Part shown: positions 31,967-41,909 of the stretch, piece after piece
Layout: the number at the start of each line of letters is the position of its first letter
Numbering within the stretch: position 1 is the stretch's first letter
Notes under the pieces: model-generated
What the model was told of the DNA's origin: nothing
Database searches by the model: none
Seen by the model: the letters and a program-made list of their open reading frames with translations, nothing else
Source: Colwellia psychrerythraea
Lineage (GTDB): Bacteria > Pseudomonadota > Gammaproteobacteria > Enterobacterales > Alteromonadaceae
Length of the DNA: 63,544 nucleotides
Assembly: GCA_002163005.1 (NCBI GenBank)
Contig: MAAF01000036.1
Location: 1-63,544, forward strand
Reading direction: 5' to 3'
Made by a program: the position numbers and the translations under genes

Positions 31967-34135
31967 TTAAGCTAATTTAACATCGGTAGTGAAGTAAGAT
32001 TTACCTGATTTTGCCATTTCACGTAGGCCATCAGTCACATGATAAATTTCACCTAAATCAGCATACTTATCAGCCATTGCGATGAAGTTATCTAAACCAA
32101 GCGTTTCTAAATAACGAATTGCACCACCTCTAAATGGTGGGAAACCAACACCATAGATTAAGCCCATATCTGCTTCAGCCGCGGTATCAACTACACCTTC
32201 TTCTAGACAACGAACCACTTCATTAACCATAGGGATCATCATACGAGCAATAATCTCTTCGCTGCTGAAGTCTTTCTTGTCAGCGCAATGTTGGCCAAGT
32301 AATTCGTAAGCAACAGGAGCAGGAACTTTCATAGGACGACCACGTTTATCTTTGATGTGATCATAAAAGCCTTTGCCATTTTTTTGACCTAAACGATCAT
32401 TAGCATACAGAGTACTTACGGGATCATTGTCAATTTTTTTCATACGCGTAGGGAAACCAGATGACATAACACCTGTACAGTGATCGGCAGTATCAACACC
32501 AACAACATCAAGTAGATATGCTGGGCCCATTGGCCAACCAAATTGTTTTTCCATTACTTTATCAATAGCGGTAAAGTCGGCACCTTCAAGTACTAACTGA
32601 CTAAAGCCAGCAAAGTAAGGAAATAAAACACGGTTAACATAAAAACCAGGGCAATCATTAACAACAATCGGAGACTTACCCATTTTCGCTGCATAAGCAA
32701 CGACGGCAGCAACAGTTTCATCTGAGGTATCTTTACCGCGAATAACTTCTACTAATGGCATCTTATTTACAGGGTTGAAAAAGTGCATACCACAGAAGTT
32801 TTGTGGACGTTTTACACTCTGTGCTAATAAATCAATTGAGATAGTAGAAGTATTTGACGTAAGAATAGCATCTTCACTGATGACACCTTCAACTTCAGCT
32901 AGAACCATGCCTTTAACTTTAGGATTTTCAACAACAGCTTCAACAACAATATCTACATCTTTAACACTGTCATAGCTTAATGATGGAGTGATATTGTTTA
33001 ACACACCAGCCATTTTCTTGGCATTCATACGACCACGTTCAACTTGTTTAGTTAATATGCCCGTAGCGGTTGTTAAGCCTAAATCAAGTGCTTGATCATT
33101 AATATCTTTCATAATGATCGGCGTGCCTTTATAAGCTGATTGGTAGGCAATACCACCACCCATAATACCTGCACCTAAGACAGCTGCTTTATTGACAGCT
33201 TTTGTCGCAAGTTTACTTGCTTTTTTAGCCTTGCCTTTAATCACTTGGTCTGCCATAAACAAACCAATTTGTGCTGTTGCTGCATCAGTTTTTGCTAATT
33301 TAGCAAAACCGGCATTCTCCGCAGCCATTGCACCAGTGCGATCTAAATTAGCACTCGCAATCAATGTGTTTATCATGACCATTGGTGCTGGGTAATGCTT
33401 ACCTGCTTTCGCTGCAATCATACCTTTACAGGTAGTTGATGACATGACTAGTTCTGTTGCAGATAAATTTAATTTTTCGAGTTTAGGCTGACGTTTGGCG
33501 CGCCAATCTAGTTTTCCATTAATTGCTAATTTAAGCATGCTAATAGCAGCAGCGTGTAAATTTTCTGGCTCAACAACGGCATCAAGAACTCCTTGTGCTA
33601 GCGCTGCTGCTGGTTTAAATGCTTTACCTGTTGACATCCACGTTGCCGCATTATCAAAACCAATAAGTCGAGGTAGTCTTACAGTACCACCAAAACCAGG
33701 CATCAAACCTAGTTTTACTTCTGGTAGCCCGATACTGGCATTAGTCGCAGCAACTCGGTAGTCACATGCTAGAGTCATTTCACAACCACCGCCTAAAGCG
33801 ATGCCATTAATAGCAGCTATAGTGGGTAATTGAATATCTTCAAATGAGTCAAAAACGTCTGAGGCACTTTTTGCCCAAGAGGCTAAAGTATCTTCTGGCT
33901 GGCTAAATGAAACTAAAAATTCGGTAATGTCAGCACCAACAATAAATGTTGATTTGCCTGAGGTAACGATTACCCCTTTAGCTTCACTGCAGTTATTAAT
34001 TGCGGCCACTACGGCTTTATATTCTTCAAAAGTTGCTTGATCAAACTTATTTACTGATCCCTGAGCATCGAACTTAAATTCTACAATGCCGTCTTCGAGT
34101 AATTGGGCTGAAAGGCTCTTGCCTTGATATATCAT
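31967..34135 (-). CDS. fadB: fatty oxidation complex alpha subunit FadB
   Basis: 722 residues. Residues 1-190 are the enoyl-CoA hydratase/isomerase part ([20 protein letters not shown] and [19 protein letters not shown] with the catalytic Glu residues). From about 310 the 3-hydroxyacyl-CoA dehydrogenase part begins with the NAD motif [16 protein letters not shown] and includes [17 protein letters not shown] (catalytic His). Two C-terminal dehydrogenase domains follow. Length equals the enterobacterial protein. First gene of the fadBA operon. Confidence 0.96.
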   Translation of the reverse strand: MIYQGKSLSAQLLEDGIVEFKFDAQGSVNKFDQATFEEYKAVVAAINNCSEAKGVIVTSGKSTFIVGADITEFLVSFSQPEDTLASWAKSASDVFDSFEDIQLPTIAAINGIALGGGCEMTLACDYRVAATNASIGLPEVKLGLMPGFGGTVRLPRLIGFDNAATWMSTGKAFKPAAALAQGVLDAVVEPENLHAAAISMLKLAINGKLDWRAKRQPKLEKLNLSATELVMSSTTCKGMIAAKAGKHYPAPMVMINTLIASANLDRTGAMAAENAGFAKLAKTDAATAQIGLFMADQVIKGKAKKASKLATKAVNKAAVLGAGIMGGGIAYQSAYKGTPIIMKDINDQALDLGLTTATGILTKQVERGRMNAKKMAGVLNNITPSLSYDSVKDVDIVVEAVVENPKVKGMVLAEVEGVISEDAILTSNTSTISIDLLAQSVKRPQNFCGMHFFNPVNKMPLVEVIRGKDTSDETVAAVVAYAAKMGKSPIVVNDCPGFYVNRVLFPYFAGFSQLVLEGADFTAIDKVMEKQFGWPMGPAYLLDVVGVDTADHCTGVMSSGFPTRMKKIDNDPVSTLYANDRLGQKNGKGFYDHIKDKRGRPMKVPAPVAYELLGQHCADKKDFSSEEIIARMMIPMVNEVVRCLEEGVVDTAAEADMGLIYGVGFPPFRGGAIRYLETLGLDNFIAMADKYADLGEIYHVTDGLREMAKSGKSYFTTDVKLA

Positions 34136-34344
34136 GCTTTGTCTCCTTCACCTAAAAGTGGTGTTGATGTTTTGATGATTGATCTAGATTTTTTAGCGCC
34201 ATTTCTCACGCTAAAAAACGTAGATAACTAATAATAGCTGACTGAGTGTGCCTTGAAAAAAAATGAAATGCAATAAATTTAAACGGGTGTTTTAATTGTG
34301 TGTATGTTTGTTTTTTGTATAGCGATTAATAACAGGCAAATAAA

Positions 34345-34377
34345 AAAGCACTCCACCCATATTTAGGGGAGTGCTTT
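34345..34377. terminator. terminator after the REC-EAL gene
   Basis: AAAGCACTCC and GGAGTGCTTT form a 10-bp stem with a 13-base loop, with A-rich left and T-rich right flanks. It lies between the fadB promoter region and the stop of the downstream minus-strand regulator gene. Confidence 0.75.
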
Positions 34378-34426
34378 CATAAGTTTTATTGTTTGTGAGT
34401 GAAGCTACAATTTATATTTGGACTAA

Positions 34427-36649
34427 TTAACTTTGTTGATGTAAAAAATTGATGAACTCTTCTGCTGGCATTGGCTTAGCATAATAGAAACCTTGCACTT
34501 CATCACAGCCTAATTCAATTAATCGCTCTTGCTGTTCAATTTCTTCAATGCCTTCAGCAATAACTTTAAGTTGCATTTTTTGACCTAAGTTAATAATGGT
34601 TTCAGCAATAACAGACTGACCTTCTTTATTAATATCAGTGACAAAAGCGCGATCAACTTTTAGGCGATCAAGAGGAAGTTTTTGCAAGTAACTTAATGAA
34701 GAGAACCCCGTACCAAAATCATCTAGTGCTATGCTTATTCCTTGAGCTTTTAACTTGGTTAACGCATCAATGATGATTTGTGGTTCATCCATTAAAATAT
34801 TTTCAGTAATTTCTAGTTCAAGTTTGTTTGGCTTAATTCCGTGCTGAGTCATTGTGTTTATTATATTATCAACAAAATTATCTTGTCTAAATTGTGGAAT
34901 AGATACATTGACTGAAATACTAAGGTCAGAAAAGTTTTTTTCTAATATTTTTAGTTGTTTGCATGCCTGACTAATGACCCAGTCGCCGATTTCAATAATT
35001 AACCCTGAATATTCGGCTAAAGGAATAAAAACAGCAGGAGAAACAAATTTACCATCAGCAGTACGCCAGCGTAGTAAAGCCTCAGCACCAATAACTTTAC
35101 CTGTAGTTAATGATAATTGTGGTTGATACCAAAGTTCAAGACAGTTATTTGCAAAATCATTTCGCAGTTGGCGAATCATGTTTAGACGCCATTGCATTTG
35201 ATCTTCTATATCTGAGTGATAATAAGCAAAATGTTCTAAACGATTCTTTTTGGCGATATTCAAAGCAATATTAATTTGATTTAATACTTGTACACCGCTG
35301 CTTTGAGCATGTTCTTTAGTACATAAACCAAAACAAGCATTGATAGGGAGGTGTTGTTCGCCTGCTGCAAAAGGCTGGTGGAATAAAGCGATTAAACTTT
35401 CAGGGGTTAAACAATCTGCAGGGCCAATAATGCCAAAAACATCTGCACCCACCCGTGCCAGTTGACAGTCAGAACCTATACTTTGAATCCGTTGACCGAC
35501 TGCGGATAGCAACTTATTGCCAATATCTTGTCCTAAGGCATCATTGATATCACTGAAATGATTGATATCAATTAAGGCTGCAACCGTATTTTTACATTCA
35601 TTTTGAGCGAAACTATCAAGTAAGCGTACAAACTCTAGACGATTTGGTAAGTTGGTTAACCAATCTCTGTAAGCAGCGTTGGTGAGTTTTTGAAATAAAT
35701 GGACATTTTCATAACCTACAGCGACACCAGATAAAAATACGTTCAACAGCTGAGTTTGGATTTCGGTTAGCGGACTAGAAAGTTTGACATGAATGACTGC
35801 ACGGTAATCACCTTTAGCAACATAAAGATTAAGGCTCTCATCGAGGTACTGATGTTGTTGCTGTAAGAAGCAAGCTTTTACTTGTTTACTTGCTTGGTGA
35901 TCTTGTAACGTATCAATTTTTTGATTGATTAAGTTATCTTCAAAGCCCACTTGTGCTAATACATAAAAACTCAAGTCATCAATATTATCTATGATTCCTT
36001 GGCCTCTAGCGCAAAAAACGGCAGATAGATCATCACTTATGAGGGTTCTTAATTGCGATAGAACGCTTTGACTATAGGTAGAAAGAGAGTGCTGTGACGA
36101 TAACTCAGTAGCACCAGAAACTATTTTCTCAAGACCTTGACGGTTCTCATTGACGGTAGCTATTTGTTGGAAAGAGCGAATAGCTGCAAAAACGGTAGTG
36201 ACTAACTTTCGGCGAGTTAGCTCGGTCTTTGTTTTATAATCATTAATATCATATTCTTTTATGACACTTTCTTCGGGAGCATAGCCAGGTTGTCCGGTAC
36301 GTAAAACAATGCGGATATCTTTTCGCTGTAATGTTTCTCTTATATATTTGACAACATTTAAGCCGGCATCATCAGTTTCCATAACTACGTCGAGTAGTAC
36401 TAGAACAATGTCGTCATTATTTTCAATTAGTTGGCAGGCATCTTTACCTGAATAAGCATGTAAGTACTCAAGACGGCGCCCTAATACGACAAGATCCGAT
36501 AATGCTAATTGAGTCACTGAATGAATCTCTGGATCATCATCAACAATTAGAACTTGCCAAGTTTCATTATTGCCAAAGGCTAAAATCTCGTCTTCATCAC
36601 TATCATCGATGAATAAAAAGTCATCATGTGAATTTTCTGATACTTGCAT
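34427..36649 (-). CDS. response regulator with DUF3369, degenerate GGDEF and EAL domains
   Basis: 740 residues from ATG 36649, which has GAGGG five bases upstream; an in-frame ATG at 36670 lacks an SD. Receiver domain (VLIVDDDPEIHSV, phospho-Asp in VLVLLDVVMET, about 35-165), then a DUF3369-type sensory segment, then a GGDEF domain whose signature is VGADVF instead of GGDEF, so it should not make c-di-GMP. The C-terminal EAL domain keeps EALLRW, the metal-binding Asp pair in ALDDFGTGFSSLSYLQ and ELEITENILMDE, so it should hydrolyse c-di-GMP. The partner kinase is not in the window. Confidence 0.88.
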   Translation of the reverse strand: MQVSENSHDDFLFIDDSDEDEILAFGNNETWQVLIVDDDPEIHSVTQLALSDLVVLGRRLEYLHAYSGKDACQLIENNDDIVLVLLDVVMETDDAGLNVVKYIRETLQRKDIRIVLRTGQPGYAPEESVIKEYDINDYKTKTELTRRKLVTTVFAAIRSFQQIATVNENRQGLEKIVSGATELSSQHSLSTYSQSVLSQLRTLISDDLSAVFCARGQGIIDNIDDLSFYVLAQVGFEDNLINQKIDTLQDHQASKQVKACFLQQQHQYLDESLNLYVAKGDYRAVIHVKLSSPLTEIQTQLLNVFLSGVAVGYENVHLFQKLTNAAYRDWLTNLPNRLEFVRLLDSFAQNECKNTVAALIDINHFSDINDALGQDIGNKLLSAVGQRIQSIGSDCQLARVGADVFGIIGPADCLTPESLIALFHQPFAAGEQHLPINACFGLCTKEHAQSSGVQVLNQINIALNIAKKNRLEHFAYYHSDIEDQMQWRLNMIRQLRNDFANNCLELWYQPQLSLTTGKVIGAEALLRWRTADGKFVSPAVFIPLAEYSGLIIEIGDWVISQACKQLKILEKNFSDLSISVNVSIPQFRQDNFVDNIINTMTQHGIKPNKLELEITENILMDEPQIIIDALTKLKAQGISIALDDFGTGFSSLSYLQKLPLDRLKVDRAFVTDINKEGQSVIAETIINLGQKMQLKVIAEGIEEIEQQERLIELGCDEVQGFYYAKPMPAEEFINFLHQQS

Positions 36650-36872
36650 ACCGCCCTCATAACTAAGCATATTATCTGGAAATATAAATAGTTAAAGTTG
36701 AAATTTATTGTATTGAGCTTAACTATAACTCAGTACTACTTTTTTACACCATTGGGCGGGATAATGAAACCTGTTTGGTAATATTTTATTTGTTTTATTT
36801 TACTGGGTTATAATAAATTGAATTTAATCATGTATGGTTAGCCTAGCTTTTGACATAGTGTGTTAAAACGTT

Positions 36873-36909
36873 TATACCCAAACCACCTGAAGATGCAGGC
36901 TTGGGTATA
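36873..36909. repeat. TATACCCAA-type interspersed hairpin repeat
   Basis: TATACCCAA and TTGGGTATA close a 37-bp hairpin with inner CCTG/CAGG. The same ends recur at 50065-50330, and a related TATACCCG..CGGGTATA form at 44896-44966. Confidence 0.65.
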
Positions 36910-36966
36910 AGCATCAAGCGAAATATTTCTGCTTATTTTAAGGGTATTGAAAAGGGAGGTAATACA

Positions 36967-37866
36967 GTGAGTAAAGACAAATCAGACGTAGTGATACTTG
37001 AAAAAGATGTTAAAAAAGACGGTGATGATACTGCCATAGTAAAGAGTAATAAATCGACTCAAAACTCAACAGAAGCCGGCGTCTCTCAGCAATTTTTGAA
37101 GCTAGCTAAAAGGTTTGTTATTGATGGGGCTTTGTTACCTGAAGAAAAACAAATGCTCATTGAAGATCGAACCGTGAAGCGAGCCAGACTGAGCCAATTA
37201 CGCAAGCAGCAAAATATCGAAAATATTATGCAAAAAACGCTTAGTTATTGTGCAGATTTTGAAATCGGGCAAAGAACAGATCATGACTGGTTTAGCCGCT
37301 ATATTGCGTTATCTGAAGAAGTAAGTAACCCGACTATGCAAGATTTATGGGCAAAGATATTAGCGGGAGAACTCACTAAACCTGGATCTTTTTCATTCAA
37401 GGCGTTACAAGTTTTTCGAGATATGAGTATTTATGATGCGAAACTATTAGCGAAAGCTTGCTTATTAGCAATAAAAGATCCCAATAAAAAAAGTATCCGG
37501 CTAGTCACTGGTGCTTATCAACAACCTGGCCTGTTCAATTTTTTCTCTAAGCAGCGACAGCAATATTGTAACTTAAGTCACTATGGTTTGAACTATGCGG
37601 ATCTACTCGCTTTATCAGAAAATCATCTTATATATATGCAAGAAGGTGAGTCGAGCTTATTAAGTAAGGATGACTCTCTTCAATTTACATATAACGGTTT
37701 AGCATTAAAGTTAACCGCAAAAAAATCGAATGTTTGTCTGCAATTTTATAAGTTTACCCCGCTAGGCGCGGAGCTTGCCCACCTGATTAGTGATAAAAGT
37801 AATGATGAATTTCTTGTGCATTTAAAAAATATGTTAGCTCATTACTTTGTAGTTAATAGTGATTAA
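36967..37866 (+). CDS. TIGR03899 / DUF2806-like family protein
   Basis: 299 residues from GTG 36967, chosen for its GGGAGG ribosome site seven bases upstream; the frame continues upstream to a TTG at 36901 inside the hairpin repeat. A charged, disordered N-terminus precedes a helical core: DWFSRYIALSEEVSNPTMQD, LWAKILAGELTKPGSFSFKA, LQVFRDMSIYDAKLLAKACL. That segment resembles DUF2806 and the TIGR03899 group common in marine gammaproteobacteria. No membrane span. Function unknown; monocistronic. Confidence 0.7.
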   Translation: MSKDKSDVVILEKDVKKDGDDTAIVKSNKSTQNSTEAGVSQQFLKLAKRFVIDGALLPEEKQMLIEDRTVKRARLSQLRKQQNIENIMQKTLSYCADFEIGQRTDHDWFSRYIALSEEVSNPTMQDLWAKILAGELTKPGSFSFKALQVFRDMSIYDAKLLAKACLLAIKDPNKKSIRLVTGAYQQPGLFNFFSKQRQQYCNLSHYGLNYADLLALSENHLIYMQEGESSLLSKDDSLQFTYNGLALKLTAKKSNVCLQFYKFTPLGAELAHLISDKSNDEFLVHLKNMLAHYFVVNSD

Positions 37867-37944
37867 TAGTAGGGCTGCTTAGTAGAACCAAATCCCATCG
37901 TTATAGGGAAAACCTTAAGCTTGCATCCTTAGCGGTAATTTACT

Positions 37945-37964
37945 AATGTTATATTATATCAATT
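37945..37964. promoter_or_regulatory. candidate Zur box upstream of the MerC-like gene
   Basis: AATGTTATATTATATCAATT matches the gammaproteobacterial Zur operator (AATGTTATAWTATAACATT) at 17 of 19 positions, and fully in its left half and centre. It lies about 75 bp before the merC-like start. A zur gene is in this window at 54052-54492. Confidence 0.65.
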
Positions 37965-38036
37965 GTGATATTATCTCATTTTGAAGGTCAAGCTTGGCCA
38001 GTTAAAAGTAAATTACTCTAAATTCGCGGAATAATC

Positions 38037-38417
38037 ATGTTAGATAGAATAGGCATTACAGCAACCTCCTTATGTGCATTACATTGCATTTTATTACCTA
38101 TTTTATTGCCAATGTTACCTTTGCTTGGTTTAAGCTTTCTAGCTGATCACGCCTGGGAACATGTTTTTCTTCTTATGACTGCGGCTCTTGGTACTATCGC
38201 ACTATTTTCTGGCTTTAAACGTTATCATAGACGTTTGTACCCTTTCTATTTACTGTATTTAGGCGTGACTTTATATTGGATTAAACACGATTTTTCTCCG
38301 GCATTAGAGCCGTATTTTATTATTGGTGGTGCAAGTCTTATTATTGCAGCCCATTTCATTAACATTAAGTTATGTAATAGCTGCAAGCAATGTGATGACG
38401 AAACCTGTAGCAGCTAA
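38037..38417 (+). CDS. MerC-domain inner membrane protein, probably zinc-responsive
   Basis: 126 residues with four hydrophobic helices. The first carries the MerC metal motif CALHCILLPILLPMLP. The cytoplasmic C-terminus adds CNSCKQCDDETCSS, a cluster of Cys that could bind metal. No mer operon is nearby. A Zur-type box upstream suggests it belongs to the zinc-starvation response rather than mercury resistance, perhaps in metal uptake. Convergent with ntrC across a hairpin at 38421-38456. Confidence 0.8.
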   Translation: MLDRIGITATSLCALHCILLPILLPMLPLLGLSFLADHAWEHVFLLMTAALGTIALFSGFKRYHRRLYPFYLLYLGVTLYWIKHDFSPALEPYFIIGGASLIIAAHFINIKLCNSCKQCDDETCSS

Positions 38418-38420
38418 GTG

Positions 38421-38456
38421 CTTATAGCCGTTACCATTTAAAATAAAGGCTATAAG
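38421..38456. terminator. hairpin between merC-like gene and ntrC
   Basis: CTTATAGCC and GGCTATAAG form a 9-bp stem with an 18-base A/T-rich loop, followed within 10 bases by TCTTTTTTC. Probably a terminator for the plus-strand gene. Confidence 0.5.
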
Positions 38457-38471
38457 TTAGTATCTTTTTTC

Positions 38472-39872
38472 TTAGCTATCGAATTCTTTCAACTTTCTCG
38501 TTAAAGTATTTCTACCCCAGCCTAATTTCTTTGCTGCGTCTTGTTTATGACCTTGAGTAAATATTAAAGCTCGTTCAAGCATTATCTTTTCAAACTCAAT
38601 TTGAGCGTAATCTAGAATTGCCTCTTTTCCCTGTGCTAATTCTTGGTCCATCCAAGTACTCAATAAGTCTTGCCAAGCATTAGAATCGTTTTTTGAAGAC
38701 GTTGTTTTTTCTGTTAATTCATTAGGTAAATCTTCAATAAGAATTTCCTGACCACTTGCCATTACGGTTAAAAAACGACAAATATTTTCTAATTGTCTAA
38801 CGTTGCCAGGCCAGTGGCAGCTGTTAAGGAAGTTACTCGCCTTTTTACTTAATGTTTTAACCTCCACACTTAGCTCATTAGCTGCTTGAGTTAAAAAATG
38901 CTGGCTCAGCTGTGGAATATCTTCTTTGCGTTCCCTAAGGCTAGGCAAATGAATACGAATAACATTGAGACGGTGAAATAAATCTTCTCTAAATTCACCT
39001 TTGTTTACACGTTCTTCAAGATGTTGATGAGTAGCTGCGATTATCCGTACATCCACTTGAACGGGTAGATGCCCCCCAACACGATAAACCTGACCATCAG
39101 AAAGTACACGTAATAGGCGAGTTTGAATATCTAATGGCATATCGCCAATTTCATCTAAAAATAAAGTCCCTCCATGGGCTTGTTCAAAACGCCCTTGGCG
39201 AATAGCATTAGCACCGGTAAAGGCACCTTTTTCATGACCAAATAATTCAGATTCAATTAAGTCTTTTGGGATGGCGGCCATGTTTAATGGAATAAAGGGT
39301 TCATTTACTCGAGGGCTATGTGAGTGTAAAGCTTGAGCAACTAATTCTTTACCTGTGCCTGATTCACCATTAATTAGTACACTAATACTTGAGCGAGATA
39401 AACGGCCAATTGCGCGAAATACTTCTTGCATGGCGGGCGCTTCACCAATCAAGCCGACGGCTAAAGGTATAACTTTTTGATTCTTATTTTTCTCATTTTG
39501 CTCTCTTGCATGAGTCAGAGCACGTTTGCTCAGATTGATGGCTTCATCAATGTCAAATGGCTTAGGCAAATATTCAAATGCACCACCTTGATACGCATTA
39601 ACAGCGCTGTCTAAATCAGAGTGAGCAGTCATAATAATCACGGGAATATGAGAATGTTCTTTGCTTAACCTTTTTAATAATTCCATTCCATCGATGTTTG
39701 GCATGCGAATGTCAGAAATAATGACTTCTGGCTGACCATGATCTAATGCAATCAATAAGTTTTCAGCACTTTCAAAAGCAGCACAACTTATATTTGCATT
39801 AGCAAAAGCTTTCTCAAGAACCCATCTAATTGAGCTATCGTCGTCAACTATCCACACTTGTTCGGTGATCAT
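38472..39872 (-). CDS. ntrC: nitrogen regulation response regulator NtrC (NR-I)
   Basis: 466 residues. Receiver domain with phospho-Asp in VIISDIRMP (about 54), then a sigma-54 AAA+ domain with Walker A GESGTGKE, the sigma-54 loop GAFTGA and Walker [11 protein letters not shown]. The C-terminal Fis-type HTH is [20 protein letters not shown]. Activates glnA and other nitrogen genes from enhancers TGCACC-N5-GGTGCA, several of which are in this window. The ATG overlaps the ntrB stop by four bases, so the pair is translationally coupled. Confidence 0.96.
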   Translation of the reverse strand: MITEQVWIVDDDSSIRWVLEKAFANANISCAAFESAENLLIALDHGQPEVIISDIRMPNIDGMELLKRLSKEHSHIPVIIMTAHSDLDSAVNAYQGGAFEYLPKPFDIDEAINLSKRALTHAREQNEKNKNQKVIPLAVGLIGEAPAMQEVFRAIGRLSRSSISVLINGESGTGKELVAQALHSHSPRVNEPFIPLNMAAIPKDLIESELFGHEKGAFTGANAIRQGRFEQAHGGTLFLDEIGDMPLDIQTRLLRVLSDGQVYRVGGHLPVQVDVRIIAATHQHLEERVNKGEFREDLFHRLNVIRIHLPSLRERKEDIPQLSQHFLTQAANELSVEVKTLSKKASNFLNSCHWPGNVRQLENICRFLTVMASGQEILIEDLPNELTEKTTSSKNDSNAWQDLLSTWMDQELAQGKEAILDYAQIEFEKIMLERALIFTQGHKQDAAKKLGWGRNTLTRKLKEFDS

Positions 39873-40984
39873 AATGTACTCTCTTGTGATAAAGGTGCTT
39901 GATTTAAAGGTTGTTGTTTTAATGGCAGTAGAATTGTAAATTCAGTATGACCAGGGCGGCTATGACACGACAGCTTACCTTGATGTTGATTTATTAGTGT
40001 TTGTGAAATAGATAAACCTAAGCCTGTACCATTAGAGCGGCCAGAGACCATAGGATAAAAAAGCGTGTCTTGAATTTTACTGGGAATACCAGGCCCGTTA
40101 TCAATTATACTAATTTCAATGGCTAATTTGATTCGTTTGCCATGAATGGTCCTATTACTAGCAATTCTAGTTCGTAGCGTAATGTTGTGCGTTTCATCAA
40201 TGGCTTGAATAGCATTGTTAACAATATTAAGTACTGCTTGTTGCAGTTTTTCTTGATCACATTCAACTGCAGGTAGGGAGGGGTCATAATCGCGTAACAA
40301 ATGAATTTTTTGGCCATTTGAATAACCGACCAACTGATATACCTTCTCAAGTATGCCATGGACATTTTGTGCCTGCATTTGGGGCAATTGGTTTGGACCT
40401 AATAGACGATCAACCAAGTTAGTTAATCTGTCAGCTTGCTCAATGATCATGCTGGTGTATTCTTGTTGCTCATTACTCACTTCTTTACTAAGTAATTGTG
40501 CTGCGCCTCTTAAACCCCCAAGCGGATTTTTAATTTCGTGCGCCAAACCTTTAATAAGATCACGTGCAGCAAGCCATTGTTGATGTTGAAAAACTTCTAA
40601 GCTAATTTGTTTTTGTTGATCTATTTGTTTGAATTCGAGTAATACATGCGGAGTTCTTTCAAACTCGACTGAAGACGCTGTTACTTCTGCAGTAAATCTA
40701 TGGCTTTCATTTAGCTCTACAACAATGTCGCAGTCGGTAAATTCTTGACCAGTGGCAAGCAGCTGTATTAAACGTGAGCGATTAATACTTGTATTAGCAA
40801 AAATCATTTCAGATTCTGTATTGAATAAACGATATAGACTTTTATTTAATAGTGCTTCAGCTGCAGGGTTCACATAAACGATGGCGAGTTTTTCATTGAG
40901 AATAATCACAGCAGTCACCAACTGGTTGGCAAGTGATTGTTGGTAAGATAACTTGTGATCTTGTATATAACTACGGCTATGCAT
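39869..40984 (-). CDS. ntrB: nitrogen sensor histidine kinase/phosphatase NtrB (NR-II)
   Basis: About 371 residues from ATG 40984 (MHSRSYIQDH), chosen for AAGGG upstream; an in-frame ATG at 41014 lies within the NtrC site. PAS domain (AVIILNEKLAIVYVNPAAEA), phospho-accepting His in GLAHEIKNPLGGLRGAAQLL, N box VLNIVNNAIQAI, G boxes IIDNGPGIP and NGTGLGLSIS. Cytoplasmic, with no membrane spans, as expected for NtrB under PII control. Operon with ntrC. Confidence 0.95.
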   Translation of the reverse strand: MHSRSYIQDHKLSYQQSLANQLVTAVIILNEKLAIVYVNPAAEALLNKSLYRLFNTESEMIFANTSINRSRLIQLLATGQEFTDCDIVVELNESHRFTAEVTASSVEFERTPHVLLEFKQIDQQKQISLEVFQHQQWLAARDLIKGLAHEIKNPLGGLRGAAQLLSKEVSNEQQEYTSMIIEQADRLTNLVDRLLGPNQLPQMQAQNVHGILEKVYQLVGYSNGQKIHLLRDYDPSLPAVECDQEKLQQAVLNIVNNAIQAIDETHNITLRTRIASNRTIHGKRIKLAIEISIIDNGPGIPSKIQDTLFYPMVSGRSNGTGLGLSISQTLINQHQGKLSCHSRPGHTEFTILLPLKQQPLNQAPLSQESTL

Positions 40985-41009
40985 AAAAACCCTTAGGAAG
41001 ATAATTTCA

Positions 41010-41026
41010 TGCACCGTTTTGGTGCG
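41010..41026. promoter_or_regulatory. NtrC-binding site upstream of ntrB
   Basis: TGCACC-GTTTT-GGTGCG matches the NtrC consensus TGCACY-N5-GGTGCA, 26 bases upstream of the ntrB start. Position suggests autoregulation of ntrBC. Confidence 0.75.
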
Positions 41027-41144
41027 TGCAATTTAAGTTTACTAAAGAAAGGTTTTATTTGCAGTGTTAATTTTGCTTGGCAAAAAAGTGTTAACTCTTT
41101 TATACCTCTTTAACAGTAAGGGGTTAAAAGTAATGGGTGTTAAC

Positions 41145-41663
41145 CTAGTTTGTTGAAGCTCTATGCATATAAAACGTTACTGATGCAGATGATGCAATAA
41201 CCTTGCCTTTTTCATCTAGTAGTAACATTTTTATTTTATGTTCCCCTCTCTCAATATCTCTTAGCGAAAACATAGAGTGTGCTTGTGGTTTTTGATGGGG
41301 TTTACCGTCAAGTACTAACTGTACTTCCAATCCTGGCTTAAACCTTGGCTTGATACCACCACCAATATATATCGAGCCAGTATTATCACGAATAGTGGCG
41401 TTGTTTTTAGGGGTATCTATAACTATTTCGTATTCTTCTATCATTTCTTGGGGGGTGATATCGAGTACTTTAGTATCAAGAGAAGTGCTTGACTGAATGA
41501 TATTACCAGGTTTAGTTTTTACCTCTTCAGCACCAGCCATTGGAGAGTCTGAAAACACCAAAACGCCATTTTCATTACGCCAGACATAAATTTTGGCTGT
41601 TTGTGGGTGTACAGGGACAGCTAATGTGATGCCTAATAGTATAAATAGTAATAACTTGATCAT
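41145..41663 (-). CDS. DUF4124-domain periplasmic protein
   Basis: 172 residues. Signal peptide MIKLLLFILLGITLAVPVHP, then a DUF4124 segment (KIYVWRNENGVLVFSDSPMA), then an Ig-like part with NNATIRDNTGSIYIGGGIKP and LVLDGKP. Such proteins are common between glnA and ntrB in marine gammaproteobacteria, but their role is not established. It is not obviously co-transcribed with ntrB: the gap of about 160 bp contains the NtrC site. Confidence 0.8.
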   Translation of the reverse strand: MIKLLLFILLGITLAVPVHPQTAKIYVWRNENGVLVFSDSPMAGAEEVKTKPGNIIQSSTSLDTKVLDITPQEMIEEYEIVIDTPKNNATIRDNTGSIYIGGGIKPRFKPGLEVQLVLDGKPHQKPQAHSMFSLRDIERGEHKIKMLLLDEKGKVIASSASVTFYMHRASTN

Positions 41664-41845
41664 AGTTCCTTATATTTCCCTGTGCTTTGGGTATTCAATA
41701 TTTACATCATTCCATAATGTAGGCTAATTTAAGTATATATCTATAGTTTATACAAAAAAATGTTTTTTAATATTTTTCTATCAATAAGTGATTTCTGTGA
41801 GTGGAATGTAAGTTAATTGTGATTTTTATTTTGGTTGCAAACATG

Positions 41846-41871
41846 AAAAAGCTCACCTAAGTGAGCTTTTT
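41846..41871. terminator. terminator after glnA
   Basis: AAAAAGCTCAC and GTGAGCTTTTT form an 11-bp stem with CTAA loop; symmetric A and T runs make it work for glnA on the minus strand. Confidence 0.92.
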
Positions 41872-41909
41872 ATTGACCGTAAAGCGCTTCAAAGAGAAGC
41901 TAAGCGAGA

